This document shows, piece after piece, positions 33,200 to 44,350 of a stretch of DNA of 64,000 nt. The first letter of the stretch is position 1, and each line of letters opens with the position of its first letter. The notes beneath the pieces were generated by a model that saw nothing but the letters and a program-made list of their open reading frames with translations, had not been told where the DNA came from and made no database searches. The DNA is from Sycon ciliatum (lineage: Eukaryota > Porifera > Calcarea > Leucosolenida > Sycettidae). The DNA lies in the NCBI RefSeq assembly GCF_964019385.1, contig NC_088654.1, forward strand, positions 2,992,550-3,056,549, written 5' to 3'. A program made the translations under genes and the position numbers.

Positions 33200-34222
33200 T
33201 GTAAATTAGAACTTAGTCTGTGGGCTGGTCTCCCGAGTAGCTGGAACTGGTCTCAGACTCTCTGGAACTTGTCGACTCTGCAACTTGTCTCTCCTGCGGA
33301 GGCGTCTTTCCAGCCGAGGACAAAACCGACGACTATTTTTCCGCTGCCACCATTGTAACCGTATACTCTCAGCACTCAAAGCACATACTTGTAGTTACGT
33401 AAGTAGTTATCATTCGTTCATTGTCTCACAAGGAGAAGAAGAAGACCAGGCAGTGCGAATAAGCTCCTCTCAGCTTGTTTGTGAGTCTGCAACTGTAACC
33501 AAGAGTACATGTACTCTTGCTGTAACCCATAGAGTCTGTGACTTGTACTGTGGACTATGGCCACCAATGAGCATGTCGACCTGGCCCTTCTGACGTTTGA
33601 CTGCCTCCAAAATCTGGCCACCCGGAACGGCATCTCGAAATCTGATTCTCTCTCGCGGCCAGACCTGGTAGGAGCACTCCGGAAGGAGGGGATTGGGTCC
33701 CACCCCATCCTGGAAGGTATGACTGGTATAGGAGATATAACGACTGCCTTAGCCTCATTGTCCACCACAATAATGGATTTAAACAAGGAGATGATGGCGA
33801 CAAGGGGGGGTAGAGACGATGAAATTTCGTCCTTGAAACTTGAGATTCAACAACTCAGGCGGGAAATTGCTGACCTAAGAGACAATAGCGTACACACCGC
33901 AGTACACACACAGCATGCCATGCAACGCGTACACGGGAGCCACACGACCTCTGGCAGCACAGCACAGTACAGCGACGTACTAGCAGGAACATCCCAACAA
34001 CCTGCACGTGCACCCGCTGGACCCTCCAGCTCAAGCCCGCCGGTACACACCCTGTACGGTACACACGCACATGCTGGCAGTGCCAGCCAGCCCAGTGCAC
34101 ACACTGTACAGCAACCTAGCACTGTCGACTCCGTCTCACACCGTACGCACACCCTTCAACCCGAATGGCAGGACGTCCAAGCAAGGCGTTTGCGCAGGGC
34201 TCAGCGTTCAAGCACACCCGTA
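33200..34222 (+). mobile_element. LINE, 5' part (5' UTR and ORF1 N-terminal half)
   Basis: The 5' end is not marked by any boundary I can see; 33200 is approximate. The 5' UTR contains the 20-nt palindrome CAAGAGTACATGTACTCTTG near 33500. ORF1 follows from 33557, and the element resumes at 39401 after the Ty3 insertion. Confidence 0.6.
33557..34222 (+). pseudogene. LINE ORF1, first part, interrupted by Ty3 insertion
   Basis: The 222 codons before the insertion encode an acidic/basic N terminus, a coiled coil (EISSLKLEIQQLRREIADLRD, residues about 93-113) and a long Ser/Thr/His-rich stretch. The frame stays in register with the ORF1 remainder at 39401-39801 once the inserted element and one GAAG are discounted. 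ORF1 proteins of this type coat the LINE RNA. Confidence 0.7.
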
Positions 34223-34226
34223 GAAG

Positions 34227-34685
34227 TGTAGCAGTGCGCTACGTAATTCTATACAAAAGTCTGGATTCGTGAATTTAGAACTAACTTCGAACGATTGAAT
34301 CTGGTGTCATAATTAATGTTACTTTAGATTACAGAGAGGACAGAAACATTACTGTTCGGCTCACAACCAGAGAGAGAGGGAGATAATGGAAGCAAGGCAA
34401 AAGGCAAGGAGCGGCGACTTCTGCTCGCCTGCTGAATACGGTGTACGGTACAACTATACCAAAAGGGAAGGCCAGCGGCGCACTGGAATCTAGTTGTACA
34501 CAGCTGTAGTACGCATGCAAATAAGGATAATACGGTGCGGAAGTGAACGGCGCATGCTGATACGGTAAAGCGGTCGTAATACATATAAGTGTGACCGCGA
34601 GACCGGAGAATTTCATGAAGCCAATAATATGAGAATTTCATTGAAACCGAAGTAAATCAGGTCATGTGACCGAGAATCCGCTACA
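34227..34685 (-). repeat. Ty3/gypsy 3' LTR (459 bp)
   Basis: Begins TGTAGC and ends GCTACA. Its two short open frames have the same translations as those in the LTR at 38938-39396, and I saw no difference by eye, which implies very recent insertion. Confidence 0.95.
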
Positions 34686-34698
34686 TTACTCCCCTGCC
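34686..34698 (-). promoter_or_regulatory. Polypurine tract
   Basis: The minus strand reads GGCAGGGGAGTAA immediately before the 3' LTR; it primes plus-strand DNA synthesis. Confidence 0.75.
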
Positions 34699-34870
34699 AG
34701 TGTACAAGCCGGAGGCAGGAAACGATAACTTTGGAAAGGAGAGAAACGGCAACCGCAACGTAGAAGAAGAAGAAGCGTATAAAGGAAGAAAAAAAATGAA
34801 AACCGCACGGCAACCAGAAAAAGGTCCGACATAAAGCCCACGGCGACAAAGAACGGAGGAGCCCAGCCGA

Positions 34871-37800
34871 TCAGGTAGCAAAGCGAACAGCACGTGCAGG
34901 GGGTGGGGCAGCAGCAGCAACCGGCGGGACAATCAGAGAAAGAGCAGAAGCAGCAGCAGCTGTAACAGGCAGAGCATATGCGGGCTTCAAGCGGTCAATG
35001 CTTACCTGGTCGGACTTGCCCTTGACGTCGACCGTGAAATGCTTGTCAGCACGCTTGAGGACACGGAACGGACCAGTGTACGGTGGTTGGAGCGGCTTGC
35101 GGACACTGTCGGTACGGATGTACACAAAGTCGCACGTTGACAGATCCTTCGGCACGTATACTGGGCGGTTGGACTGGCGAGGGCCAACGGCTGAGGGCCG
35201 GATGTTTTGCAATACATCCCGGAGGAACTGAACGTAAACGGGCACCGACGGCATAGATGGCGGTGGCTGGAAGAACTCAGATGGCAAGCGGAGAGTGGTG
35301 CCATAGACCAGCTCCGCGGAACTGCACTGGAACTCCTCGCGCAGGCTAGCGCGAATGCCCAGCAACACCAGGGGCATCATTGCATTCCAGGCACCAGGAT
35401 GAGGGTGGCACTTCAGAGCAGCCTTTAGGTGGCGGTGGAAACGCTCGACGAGGCCATTGCATTGTGGACGGTAGGAAGTTGTCCGAGTCCGGCAGGTGCC
35501 GAGCAGGGCCAACAAGTGGCGGAAAAGCGCGGACTCAAACTGGGCGCCACGATCTGTGGTGACGACAGATGGGACGCCGAAGCGGGCAATCCACCCAGCG
35601 ATGAAAGCGGTGGCAACTGTTTCCGCGGCGGCGTCCTTGATCGGAATGGCCTCTGGCCAGCGGGTAAAGCGATCCACGCAGGTCAGCAGATAGGTGCAAC
35701 CACCGGAGGGAGGCAAAGGGCCGACCAAATCAATGTGGATGTGGTCAAAGCGCTCATCGGGTGGCAGAAACTGGCCAAGCGGAGCCTGGGTGTGGCGGGT
35801 CACTTTGCTCAGCTGACAGGAGGGGCAGCAGCGGGTCCATTCCCGGACGTCCTTTTGCATGCCGGGCCAGACGTAGCGTGCCGAAACCATACGCTGAGTG
35901 GCACGAATACCCGGATGTGCAAGGGAGTGCAGGCTGTTGAAGACGGTCTTGCGAAAGGACAACGGTACAAACGGGCGGGCAGTGCCGGTCGACATGTCGC
36001 ACACCACAGGCTGGGTAGCGGAACCGTACGGGATTGGCTGAAGCTTCAGAGACGACTGCGTGTCTTGCTGAGCGGAGAGTAGCTCGGGATCAGACTGCTG
36101 GGCGGCTGCCAGAGCTTGAAAGTCGACAGCGGCCGGCGGCGCGGTTACTGCATCAACAGTGGCGCGAGACAGAGCGTCAGCAACAACATTGTCAGCCCCA
36201 CGCAGGAAGCGGAGATCCGTCGTGAATTCAGCCACGTAGGACAGGTGCCGGAGCTCACGAGGTGAGTGGCTAGTACCAGCAGCTTGCATGGCGAACACTA
36301 ATGGGCGATGGTCCGTGAGAATGTGGAAGCAGCGGCCTTCCAGGTGATGCCGGAAATGCTTTACTGCCAGGTACGCAGCTAGCAATTCTCGACCGAACGT
36401 GCTGTAGCGACTCTGAGCTGGTTGCATTCGTTTGGAAAAGAAAGCGAGCGGCTGCCATGCCCCATCAACAAGCTGTTGAAGGGCCCCGCCAACTCCGACA
36501 TCTGATGCATCCACAACGAGCTGGAGGGGTGCATCCGGGATGGGGTGGATGAGCAGCGTTGCTGCAGCAAGCGCGTCCTTGGCAGCATGGAATGCCGTGA
36601 CAGCGGCAGTGCCAAGTTTCAGGGGACAGTTCTTCGGACGCTGAGGTCCACCAAGCAGATCCGTCAGTGGTTGGAGGATGTCGGATGCCTGGGGAATAAA
36701 GCGCCGGTAAAAGTTGACCATGCCCAGAAACTCGCGAAGCTGGCGGCGAGATGTTGGAAGGGAGTACTGAGCCACGCCGTCGACTCTTGCCGGTAGCGGG
36801 CTGATGCCCTGGGCGTTAACCAGATGGCCCAGAAACGTCAGGGACGGCTGGCCGAAAACGCACTTAGCGGGGTTGATCACCAAACCATGCTGCTGCAGTC
36901 GCTCAAACACCAGGCGCAGATGTTGCAGGTGCGTAGCGTGGTCGGAGCTGGCGATTAGGAGGTCATCGAGGTAGACGTAGCAGAAATCCAGGCCATGCAA
37001 TACTGAATCGATAAACCGCTGGAATGACTGTGCCGCGTTCCGGAGGCCGAAGGGCATCCTGATGAACTCAAATAACCCGAACGGAGTCGTGATGGCAGTC
37101 TTGGGAATGTCGGCCGGGGTTACTGGTACCTGGTGATACGCTCTGACCAGATCCAGTTTCGAAAACACTGTAGCACCATGGAGACTGCTGGTGAAATCCT
37201 GAATATGAGGAATCGGATACCGATCCGGTTCGGTGACTTTATTCAGGAGTCGGTAGTCTCCACATGGCCTCCAGTCTCCATTGGGTTTAGGAACCATGTG
37301 GAGAGGGCTGGACCAGGGCGAGGAGGATGGCCGAATGATGCCCAGGGACAGCATATGCTGGAACTCAGCTCTGGCCGTTGCCAGGCGGTCTGGAGCCAGC
37401 CGACGAGTGCGGGCATGCAGTGCCGGGCCGGTAGTCACAATATGGTGCTCCACCGAGTGCTTGACCGGCAGGTCATAACAGCATGGTTTGGTGAGGCTTG
37501 GGAACTCGGCAAGCAGGCTGGTGAATGCTGGTGCTGTGGCCACCGGGGCGGAAACCAAGGAGCAGCTGAGCGATGTGGTTTCGGCAGGAATGCAATTGAC
37601 CTGGAGGTCAGTGGAGTTGTCACGGATGGTGCGTCCATGAAGGTCGACTTGGAGACTGAACCGATGGAGGAAATCAGCCCCCAGGATCGGCTCCTTCACG
37701 TCAGCAACGACAAATATCCAAGGGAATGTTCGTCTAAGACCAAGGTCAAGGGTCAAACACCTCTGCCCGAAAGCCGGAATAGCAGAGCCATTAGCAGCAC

Positions 37801-37999
37801 GGAGCTGACACTGACCAGTCGGATCGACGTGGCGGCGGTGTTCAGAAGTGGCTGGCAGCAGGCTGACGTCAGCACCGGTATCCACTAGGAAACGGGTTCC
37901 GCTGGTGACGTCACGGACATAGAGGCGGCGGGAGGTAGGTGGGCCAGACACAGGAGCCGCTACTGGCTGGCCGGGGCATTTCCCGACGACCAGGAGCAC
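34871..37999 (-). CDS. pol: Ty3/gypsy Pol polyprotein
   Basis: About 1042 residues, intact. Order: aspartic protease (DTGA at 40-43), reverse transcriptase (about 215-390, YLDD 343-346), RNase H (DASD 497-500, TDHRP 562-566), integrase zinc finger (H691, H695, C725, C728), integrase core (D757, D816, E852) and a C-terminal PYTGPFRVL module (about 975). Protease-RT-RNaseH-integrase order defines Ty3/gypsy. It overlaps gag by 40 bp in the -1 frame, so the nominal first Met is not used; expression is by frameshifting at 37978-37984. Confidence 0.95.
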   Translation of the reverse strand: MLLVVGKCPGQPVAAPVSGPPTSRRLYVRDVTSGTRFLVDTGADVSLLPATSEHRRHVDPTGQCQLRAANGSAIPAFGQRCLTLDLGLRRTFPWIFVVADVKEPILGADFLHRFSLQVDLHGRTIRDNSTDLQVNCIPAETTSLSCSLVSAPVATAPAFTSLLAEFPSLTKPCCYDLPVKHSVEHHIVTTGPALHARTRRLAPDRLATARAEFQHMLSLGIIRPSSSPWSSPLHMVPKPNGDWRPCGDYRLLNKVTEPDRYPIPHIQDFTSSLHGATVFSKLDLVRAYHQVPVTPADIPKTAITTPFGLFEFIRMPFGLRNAAQSFQRFIDSVLHGLDFCYVYLDDLLIASSDHATHLQHLRLVFERLQQHGLVINPAKCVFGQPSLTFLGHLVNAQGISPLPARVDGVAQYSLPTSRRQLREFLGMVNFYRRFIPQASDILQPLTDLLGGPQRPKNCPLKLGTAAVTAFHAAKDALAAATLLIHPIPDAPLQLVVDASDVGVGGALQQLVDGAWQPLAFFSKRMQPAQSRYSTFGRELLAAYLAVKHFRHHLEGRCFHILTDHRPLVFAMQAAGTSHSPRELRHLSYVAEFTTDLRFLRGADNVVADALSRATVDAVTAPPAAVDFQALAAAQQSDPELLSAQQDTQSSLKLQPIPYGSATQPVVCDMSTGTARPFVPLSFRKTVFNSLHSLAHPGIRATQRMVSARYVWPGMQKDVREWTRCCPSCQLSKVTRHTQAPLGQFLPPDERFDHIHIDLVGPLPPSGGCTYLLTCVDRFTRWPEAIPIKDAAAETVATAFIAGWIARFGVPSVVTTDRGAQFESALFRHLLALLGTCRTRTTSYRPQCNGLVERFHRHLKAALKCHPHPGAWNAMMPLVLLGIRASLREEFQCSSAELVYGTTLRLPSEFFQPPPSMPSVPVYVQFLRDVLQNIRPSAVGPRQSNRPVYVPKDLSTCDFVYIRTDSVRKPLQPPYTGPFRVLKRADKHFTVDVKGKSDQVSIDRLKPAYALPVTAAAASALSLIVPPVAAAAPPPARAVRFAT

Positions 38000-38844
38000 G
38001 GGGCTTCACACCGCCGGGCTTGCACACCAAACTTGCGGTGAAAATGGCATAACCCACTGCTATGCGGTGAGACCGAGCGACTGCGGGGTTGGCCGCGGAA
38101 GCGAGGGCGGCCGTGCTGCTGTTTCAGCTCGGTTACAGTAGTCGTCAGGGCGGCAACTTGGTCCCGGAGAGCTGCAATGGCAGCCATTGTCTCTGACTCG
38201 CCAGTGTTGCGAACTGCATGTACTGCCGCACTGGGACCAGCTGCCTCCACTATTCTGTCGGCCATTTCTGCCAGATCCTGCAGCGGCAGTGATGCAGGGC
38301 AGGATGCTACTATTGACTTGGCCGATCGGGGCAACCGGCTGACAAACAACTCTCGCAAAAGTTTTTCGGGCATGGCGTTCTCACCTACTAACTGCTGTAG
38401 CTTGCGTAATAGCTGGGTGGGCTTCTTGTCGCCCAGCTCTTCGTCCGAAATCAGCAGGCGCAAACGCTGCTGTTCTGACATCTGCGTGCGGTGAATGAGA
38501 CGCTCGCGGAGAGCGTCGTACGGCTGTTGAGCAGGAGGATCCAGGATGATGTCACGCACCTCTGCCGCATACTCTGGTGTCAGTGATCCCACCACGTACT
38601 GATATTTGGTCACCTGGCTGGTGATGCGACGGGTGGAAAACAGGGATTCAACCTGTGCGAACCAAACCTGGGGGTCAGCAGCCCAGTAAGGTGGTAGCTT
38701 GACGTTCAAGCTGACCGCGGCCACCTCACTGTCGCGGGGTGTACCGCCTGCTGCGGAAGTTCCAGCGCCGGTGATTCTGGACAGCAGTTGGCCACGACCT
38801 ACGCTGCGCATAGGTGTGCTAGCTCCGGAGTTTGAGGTATTCAT
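37960..38844 (-). CDS. gag: Ty3/gypsy Gag
   Basis: 294 residues: capsid-like region ([19 protein letters not shown] at about 53-71, typical of Mag-type Gag), helical middle, then a basic segment and a cysteine/histidine cluster [18 protein letters not shown] near the end, an atypical nucleic-acid-binding knuckle. Gag forms the virus-like particle in the cytoplasm. Its stop lies 40 bp into pol. Confidence 0.9.
   Translation of the reverse strand: MNTSNSGASTPMRSVGRGQLLSRITGAGTSAAGGTPRDSEVAAVSLNVKLPPYWAADPQVWFAQVESLFSTRRITSQVTKYQYVVGSLTPEYAAEVRDIILDPPAQQPYDALRERLIHRTQMSEQQRLRLLISDEELGDKKPTQLLRKLQQLVGENAMPEKLLRELFVSRLPRSAKSIVASCPASLPLQDLAEMADRIVEAAGPSAAVHAVRNTGESETMAAIAALRDQVAALTTTVTELKQQHGRPRFRGQPRSRSVSPHSSGLCHFHRKFGVQARRCEAPCSWSSGNAPASQ
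37978..37984 (-). promoter_or_regulatory. -1 ribosomal frameshift site GGGAAAT
   Basis: The minus strand reads G GGA AAT in the gag frame, the X-XXY-YYZ form. Slipping back one base gives GGG AAA TGC, which is the pol frame (G-K-C). GC-rich sequence downstream could fold as the stimulatory structure. Confidence 0.8.
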
Positions 38845-38917
38845 ACTGTACTAGTGCTCGTAAAATACTAAAATTCAATGCTGCGTGCAGACCACTGAGC
38901 GATCGCCAGTGATCGAA

Positions 38918-38935
38918 CACTAGACGGGGTCACCA
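38918..38935 (-). promoter_or_regulatory. Primer-binding site
   Basis: Two bases inside the 5' LTR the minus strand reads TGGTGACCCCGTCTAGTG; a TGG start matches the CCA end of a tRNA. The tRNA was not identified. Confidence 0.65.
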
Positions 38936-38937
38936 AT

Positions 38938-39396
38938 TGTAGCAGTGCGCTACGTAATTCTATACAAAAGTCTGGATTCGTGAATTTAGAACTAACTTCG
39001 AACGATTGAATCTGGTGTCATAATTAATGTTACTTTAGATTACAGAGAGGACAGAAACATTACTGTTCGGCTCACAACCAGAGAGAGAGGGAGATAATGG
39101 AAGCAAGGCAAAAGGCAAGGAGCGGCGACTTCTGCTCGCCTGCTGAATACGGTGTACGGTACAACTATACCAAAAGGGAAGGCCAGCGGCGCACTGGAAT
39201 CTAGTTGTACACAGCTGTAGTACGCATGCAAATAAGGATAATACGGTGCGGAAGTGAACGGCGCATGCTGATACGGTAAAGCGGTCGTAATACATATAAG
39301 TGTGACCGCGAGACCGGAGAATTTCATGAAGCCAATAATATGAGAATTTCATTGAAACCGAAGTAAATCAGGTCATGTGACCGAGAATCCGCTACA
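38938..39396 (-). repeat. Ty3/gypsy 5' LTR (459 bp)
   Basis: Same length as the LTR at 34227-34685 and the same sequence by eye. As the 5' LTR in the minus orientation it should carry the promoter. Confidence 0.95.
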
Positions 39397-39400
39397 GAAG

Positions 39401-39801
39401 GCAATACTAATATGCAGACATCCCTGATCACCAAGCGCGAGGAGAAGTCCCGCTACACAAACGAAACACCCCCCGCCGGTGGCCATGTTGCTGAGTTGAC
39501 GGCAGCGCCCCGGGCAAAGCGTAAGGTCTTTTACATTGGGAACGTGCAACCTCACTGCTCCGCATCATCTATTGCTAAATGGTGCTCCGATCATGGGGTC
39601 GACATAGTGCAATGCGTCGTCTATGCATCAGCCTACTTCAGGACTGCATATGCACGCGTGACTGTGGAGGCAGCCGACGAGGAGAAAGTAGCCAATAAGG
39701 CATTCTGGCCTGACATGCTTTCCCACACCATCCGACCCTGGCGCTTCAAACGTGACAGCTTTGGCACCAGCACAAACGATGTCGCAACAGCTAGCGAATG
39801 A
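39401..39801 (+). pseudogene. LINE ORF1, second part
   Basis: In frame with 33557-34222. It encodes an RRM-like segment (KVFYIGNVQPHCSASSIAKW, then YFRTAYARVTVEA), which fits LINE ORF1 RNA-binding domains. The stop codon TGA at 39799-39801 overlaps the ATG of ORF2. A Met at 39412 could restart translation, giving 129 residues. Confidence 0.7.
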
Positions 39802-42746
39802 TGGCCAATTCCCACCTAAATCCACTGGCTCGGCCCTACTACCCGCGCTGCCAGGAAATGCTAAACTTGTTCTCCATTAACTGCCGCTCCGTTGTCAACA
39901 AATCCGCAGAATTGTCGGCTATTGCCGAGATCCACAGACCTGACATTATCTGCCTCAGTGAAAACTGGTTAGCTCCAAGTGTCGCTCTTAGTATCTCTGG
40001 ATACACCACCTTTCGGCGTGATCGACCTCCTAACGAAAACAAGTCTGGTACCGCCTCCAGGGGATATGGTGGAGTCGCTATTCTCGTTCGTGATCATCGT
40101 TTCAGTTGTATCCAACTTCGCAACGACCTCAGTCGCCCTACCTGTGAAACAGTGTGGGTGGAGCTTAAACCTTGTTCCGGCTCCCCAAAGCCTATTATTG
40201 TCTGTAGTGCCTATCGCCCACCCTCTGCCAAAAGCACAGAGATAAATCACTTCTGTAACATGCTCACCGATGCCCTGGTCACTATCCCCATGTCCTCGTA
40301 CCACGTCATACTGACTGGAGACTTCAACTGTAAGCACCAGCACTGGTGCCCAACTGACTCAACGTCCCCCGCGGGAGCTGCGCTCTACCGCCACCTCACC
40401 TGCTTCGGACTAGAGCAGCTTGTGAATACCCCAACGCACACAACACCTGCAGGGACCCAGTCGTGCTTAGACCTTCTCTTCGTCAACAACCCCCAGCTTG
40501 CAACGGATATTAACACGACTTGCGCTCTTGGATCCTCGGATCATCTGACCGTGTCATGTCGGTTCGAGCTCTCACCATCGCCTGGCCAACATCTGCAGCA
40601 AGCACCACGCAAACATTTCCCTTACCGCTATCGTCATGTCCCCTCTCACTGCTGGGACTCTCTTAATTCCGATCTCTCTCATTGTGACTGGTCATTTCTA
40701 CGCCCAGGCAATTCCCCAACTGTTGACGACGCAGTCGATCGATTTTCAATCGTCCTGGAACAAACCTTCCAGCACCACCTCGCTGATTTTTCCACCCATT
40801 CTTGTCGGTCAAACACACGCACATCGTCTGTGACATCCAATCCACCCTGGGTGTCGACTGTCCTCGTATCTGCGGTGAAACGTAAACGAGACCTCTTCAG
40901 TGTCAGCCGAAAATTTCCAACACCTGTCAATATGGAGGCCTACCGAGTTCAACGCAACTTTGTCAAATACCTATCCCGTAAAACCTACCGCTCTTACATC
41001 AGCTCCCTCTCTGCAACAATCTCATCACCCAATCGTCCTTCTCTCTATCAGTTCATTCGCACCCAGCGTCCCAGTGTCTCTCGCGCCCCAATCCAGTGCT
41101 TGATTGATCCTGATGGCAACCGTCAGTCTGACGCAAAGTCCATTGCGGACACTCTGAACAAACAGTTTGTCTCTCCCGGCCTTCCCGACGATCCGAACTG
41201 GGTTATCCCGCCCCTGCACCCAGCTCCAGAGCTGCGCGCTCCACTTCTGGAGGTCTTTACAACAACTGGTGTGGTCCGCAAACAACTGAAACGTCTTAAG
41301 AGCTGCAAGTCTCCTGGAAAAGACGGTATTCCAAATGAAGTCCTTAAATTGCTGGTGCCTTCCTTGTCGTATCCCCTGTGCTTGCTCTTCAACTTGTCAT
41401 ATCGTGCAGGAGTCTTCCCATCTGCGTGGAAATCTGCTATTGTTGTCCCGATATTTAAGAAAGGACAACGCTCCCAAGCTGTTAATTACAGGCCCATCTC
41501 CCTCCTACCAACTATATCCAAGGTCTGTGAACGCATCTTCTATGAATCTCTCTACCACCATGTCACCCCTGCCCTCTCCTCTGCACAATCCGGCTTCTGT
41601 CGTGGCGACTCAACTACTTTGCAATTGACACGCTTAATCCAGGATATTTACGGACATCGTAACCTGAAGAAGCATGTAGGTCTTGTCTTTTTTGATCTGT
41701 CAAAAGCGTTTGATACAGTCTGGCATCGAGGCCTACTTGCAAAGCTTGAGTACATTTTTCTAGTACGTGGTACAGCTCTGCAGTGGCTGTCATCATATTT
41801 GTCGTCCCGTCATCAAACTGTCCGTGTCTCTGCTTCCTTGTCCGATCCTTTACCTGTAGTGTCTGGTGTTCCACAGGGGTCCATACTGGGTCCACTCCTT
41901 TTCCTAACTTATGTGAACGATCTGCCCTCTCTAGTTCCAGACGTCAGCCTTTTTGCTGATGATACTGCACTGTTGTGCTCTGACAGCTCGCCGTCCAACC
42001 TCGTTACCTCCATGCAGACCGGCATTAACTCCACCATAGCATGGATGGAAGCTTGGAAGCTGAGGCCCAACATCGCGAAGACCGAAGCAATGTTCATCAG
42101 CCCATCGCCGCCTACTCAGCCGTTGCACTTTCCAGGAGCCAATGCTAATGTTAAAATTGTTCATGAACACAAACACCTTGGTGTTATATTCGACAGCCAT
42201 ATGTCCTGGTCCCCACAGGTCCAGTCAGTATGCAAGCGAGCTAGCTCCTCCCTTGGCATGTTGCAACCTCACTGCCACCATTTAAATGACCATTGCCGAA
42301 AATTGTTCTTTACGTCGTATGTTCTACCTATATTTGATTACTGTGACGCAGCGTGGTGCGGTCTGTCTCAGGCCCTTGTTCAAACTCTGGAAATACACCA
42401 GCGTCTGCTTTTAAAAATCCTGTTTCGCAAAAATCAAACATTCTCCTCCCAACGTCTCTACAGTTTAGCTTCAGTATCTCCCCTCTTAGAGCGACACCAG
42501 CAACATCTTTGCATCCCTGTACACATGATCTTATTAGACCTGGCTCCAAAACACTTTGCTAAGTATAACTGGTTTGTGTCCACCAGATCAACACGTCATT
42601 CCTTCTCATTACCCCGTGCTAATACCTCCCTGTTTCTGAAATCTCCTATCTTCTCTGCGTACACTCTCTGGTCTTCCCTGCCAACTAGCCTTAAAGCATG
42701 CACCGACATTAAGGAGTTCAAGCTTCAGCTTCTTCGTCCTAAATAA
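39798..42746 (+). CDS. LINE ORF2: endonuclease and reverse transcriptase
   Basis: 982 residues, uninterrupted. AP-type endonuclease at about 22-260 (SINCRS, E55 in SENW, TGDFN, SSDH), then RT (LKSCKSPGKDGIPNE, FFDLSKAFDTVWHRG, SGVPQGSILGPLLFLTYVNDLP, FADDT) and a C-terminal region. This is the CR1/L2/Jockey layout. It nicks target DNA and copies the RNA in place. The start ATG overlaps the ORF1 stop (ATGA), suggesting coupled termination-reinitiation. ORF2 is intact although ORF1 is broken. Confidence 0.9.
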   Translation: MMANSHLNPLARPYYPRCQEMLNLFSINCRSVVNKSAELSAIAEIHRPDIICLSENWLAPSVALSISGYTTFRRDRPPNENKSGTASRGYGGVAILVRDHRFSCIQLRNDLSRPTCETVWVELKPCSGSPKPIIVCSAYRPPSAKSTEINHFCNMLTDALVTIPMSSYHVILTGDFNCKHQHWCPTDSTSPAGAALYRHLTCFGLEQLVNTPTHTTPAGTQSCLDLLFVNNPQLATDINTTCALGSSDHLTVSCRFELSPSPGQHLQQAPRKHFPYRYRHVPSHCWDSLNSDLSHCDWSFLRPGNSPTVDDAVDRFSIVLEQTFQHHLADFSTHSCRSNTRTSSVTSNPPWVSTVLVSAVKRKRDLFSVSRKFPTPVNMEAYRVQRNFVKYLSRKTYRSYISSLSATISSPNRPSLYQFIRTQRPSVSRAPIQCLIDPDGNRQSDAKSIADTLNKQFVSPGLPDDPNWVIPPLHPAPELRAPLLEVFTTTGVVRKQLKRLKSCKSPGKDGIPNEVLKLLVPSLSYPLCLLFNLSYRAGVFPSAWKSAIVVPIFKKGQRSQAVNYRPISLLPTISKVCERIFYESLYHHVTPALSSAQSGFCRGDSTTLQLTRLIQDIYGHRNLKKHVGLVFFDLSKAFDTVWHRGLLAKLEYIFLVRGTALQWLSSYLSSRHQTVRVSASLSDPLPVVSGVPQGSILGPLLFLTYVNDLPSLVPDVSLFADDTALLCSDSSPSNLVTSMQTGINSTIAWMEAWKLRPNIAKTEAMFISPSPPTQPLHFPGANANVKIVHEHKHLGVIFDSHMSWSPQVQSVCKRASSSLGMLQPHCHHLNDHCRKLFFTSYVLPIFDYCDAAWCGLSQALVQTLEIHQRLLLKILFRKNQTFSSQRLYSLASVSPLLERHQQHLCIPVHMILLDLAPKHFAKYNWFVSTRSTRHSFSLPRANTSLFLKSPIFSAYTLWSSLPTSLKACTDIKEFKLQLLRPK

Positions 42747-42884
42747 TCTCACCATTTTCGTCATGCCTCCCCTTGCAGTACTCTCTTTGTTTCTCTCCTT
42801 ATTATTCAGTTCGCCGTGGTTGGCTACCACCCGACTTCTCATATATATTGGCAGTCTTCTGACGAGCCAGGAGATGTTGAATTA

Positions 42885-42903
42885 ATAATAATAATAATAA
42901 TAA
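42885..42903 (+). repeat. LINE (TAA)n tail
   Basis: ATTAATAATAATAATAATAAT marks the 3' end of the element 140 bp after ORF2. Confidence 0.8.
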
Positions 42904-42904
42904 T

Positions 42905-44250
42905 GCGCACAGCTATCCATGCATTCCTACGGCGTACTATTTATGTGTATACAAATTACGTGTCATGAAGTAGCCATGCTACACATGCAGCTATCGATTC
43001 TGAATTCTGGGTTTTCGATCCTATTTTTGTTATAAAATACGTATGTGTTATACTGAGCTTGTATACAAACTCCCATCTCTCCCCACACAATTATTATTAT
43101 TATTATTATTATTTTTTCTTATTTTGTTAGGGATTTCCCAACAGGCAATGTTGCCTTTTTACTGGGAACCCTAAATGAGACTTTGTGTGAGCGCGAAACA
43201 AAGCAGGCGACTCGGCCAGGCGACAAGATGGAGGCAGCGCATTCCACCACAACACTCCAGACTTGTATTTTGCATATCAGGTACTTCGATGACGAAAATA
43301 TAAACTGGTATATAAACTGGTTTATCAACTTGTGTATAAACTGGTGTATAAACTGGTATATAAACTCCTTTTTTTTAGGATTACACTAGTGACCTGCAGT
43401 CCGCCTTGATGGTTTTTTGACATGCACGACGGTCCCAACTTCAGGATCTCTTTCCCATCAACGATGAAGAATACAACGTCGTCCTTTGTAACATGTGCCT
43501 TGTGCTGCACCTGACGTGCGAGGCTGTCCTTCTTTCCCTGTTTCAGCACTCCGTCTATCAAGCGCAGCACTCGAAATGTGCGGCTGAAGAGCCCCGCGTG
43601 CCGCTCCTCCTGCGTTTTTGCATGGACATAGAATGCAGACAGCAGGGGCGACGGAACTTCACTACTGATGGTTATCCAATCGATGTTCTCCTTTCCGCGT
43701 CCCTCGCAGAGCGGACGGAACATGCGCAGCCATAATCCGTGGCACTGCCAGTGTTCTTAGAAACTGCTGCTTGAATAATGGCATCGTGATTCGTGGTCGT
43801 CCTCAGAAGAACTAAAGAAACGTTTGGGAGTCGATTCAACAGGCTCGTGCTGATTCATTTTACTCTTACTTTGGAAAGGAGACGAACTCTATCATAGTCT
43901 ATGTCTCTAATGACAGTAATGTAGTAATGAGCAAACGGTTCTTTTACAGAGCCCGCGGTGAGATCTGCGCCCGGTAACGGTCACTTGCACTGTGAGGTTC
44001 AAACTAACTACTTGGCGCATAGCTGTTACTTCCGATGTAACTAGTACTTCAATTCAGTACTAAACTGAAGTCACAAAGAGTGTGTGATGGTACTGCACTG
44101 CATGTAAAGCAGAGACAGTGGTACTCTAGTAGTCTTGTACTTGATCCGCACAGGTTGGTGAAAGGAAGACTCGTCGAGCCATGGTTGTGGGTTGGAATTC
44201 CAATCTCTACCCTTGTGGGGGAGAGGGGAGTTTGTATATCAGCCCAGTAT
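42905..44250. other. Intergenic with AT-rich runs and a 12-bp tandem repeat
   Basis: A (TTA)n run lies at 43091-43112. TATAAACTGGTG-type units repeat about six times at 43300-43367. A 132-codon minus-strand ORF (43325-43723) has no family I recognise; its C-terminal end is the repeat itself. Probably no gene. Confidence 0.35.
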
Positions 44251-44350
44251 AAGCATAATATAACCTACTCAGTTGAATATATGGGAAATATAAACCAATA
44301 TAGGTTTATATTTCCCATATAATCAACTGGTTAGGTTATATTATATACTT
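44251..44350. repeat. Snap-back palindrome, about 46-nt arms
   Basis: AAGCATAATATAACCT ... GGGAAATATAAACC pairs with GGTTTATATTTCCC ... AGGTTATATTATATACTT over a 7-nt loop. It abuts the left end of the YR retroelement. It shares GGGAAATATA with other hairpins at 50.8 and 52.0 kb. Confidence 0.85.

Larger units (their letters stand above)
34227..39396 (-). mobile_element. Full-length Ty3/gypsy LTR retrotransposon
   Basis: 5170 bp, two matching LTRs, 4-bp duplication GAAG (34223-34226 and 39397-39400), primer-binding site, polypurine tract, gag and pol all present. Both reading frames are uninterrupted, so it may still be active. There is no envelope gene. Inserted antisense into a LINE ORF1. 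Confidence 0.95.

Noticed and set aside
35002..38494. Plus-strand ORFs of 60-250 codons across the Ty3 element
   Set aside because: They are antisense shadows of the intact gag and pol genes.
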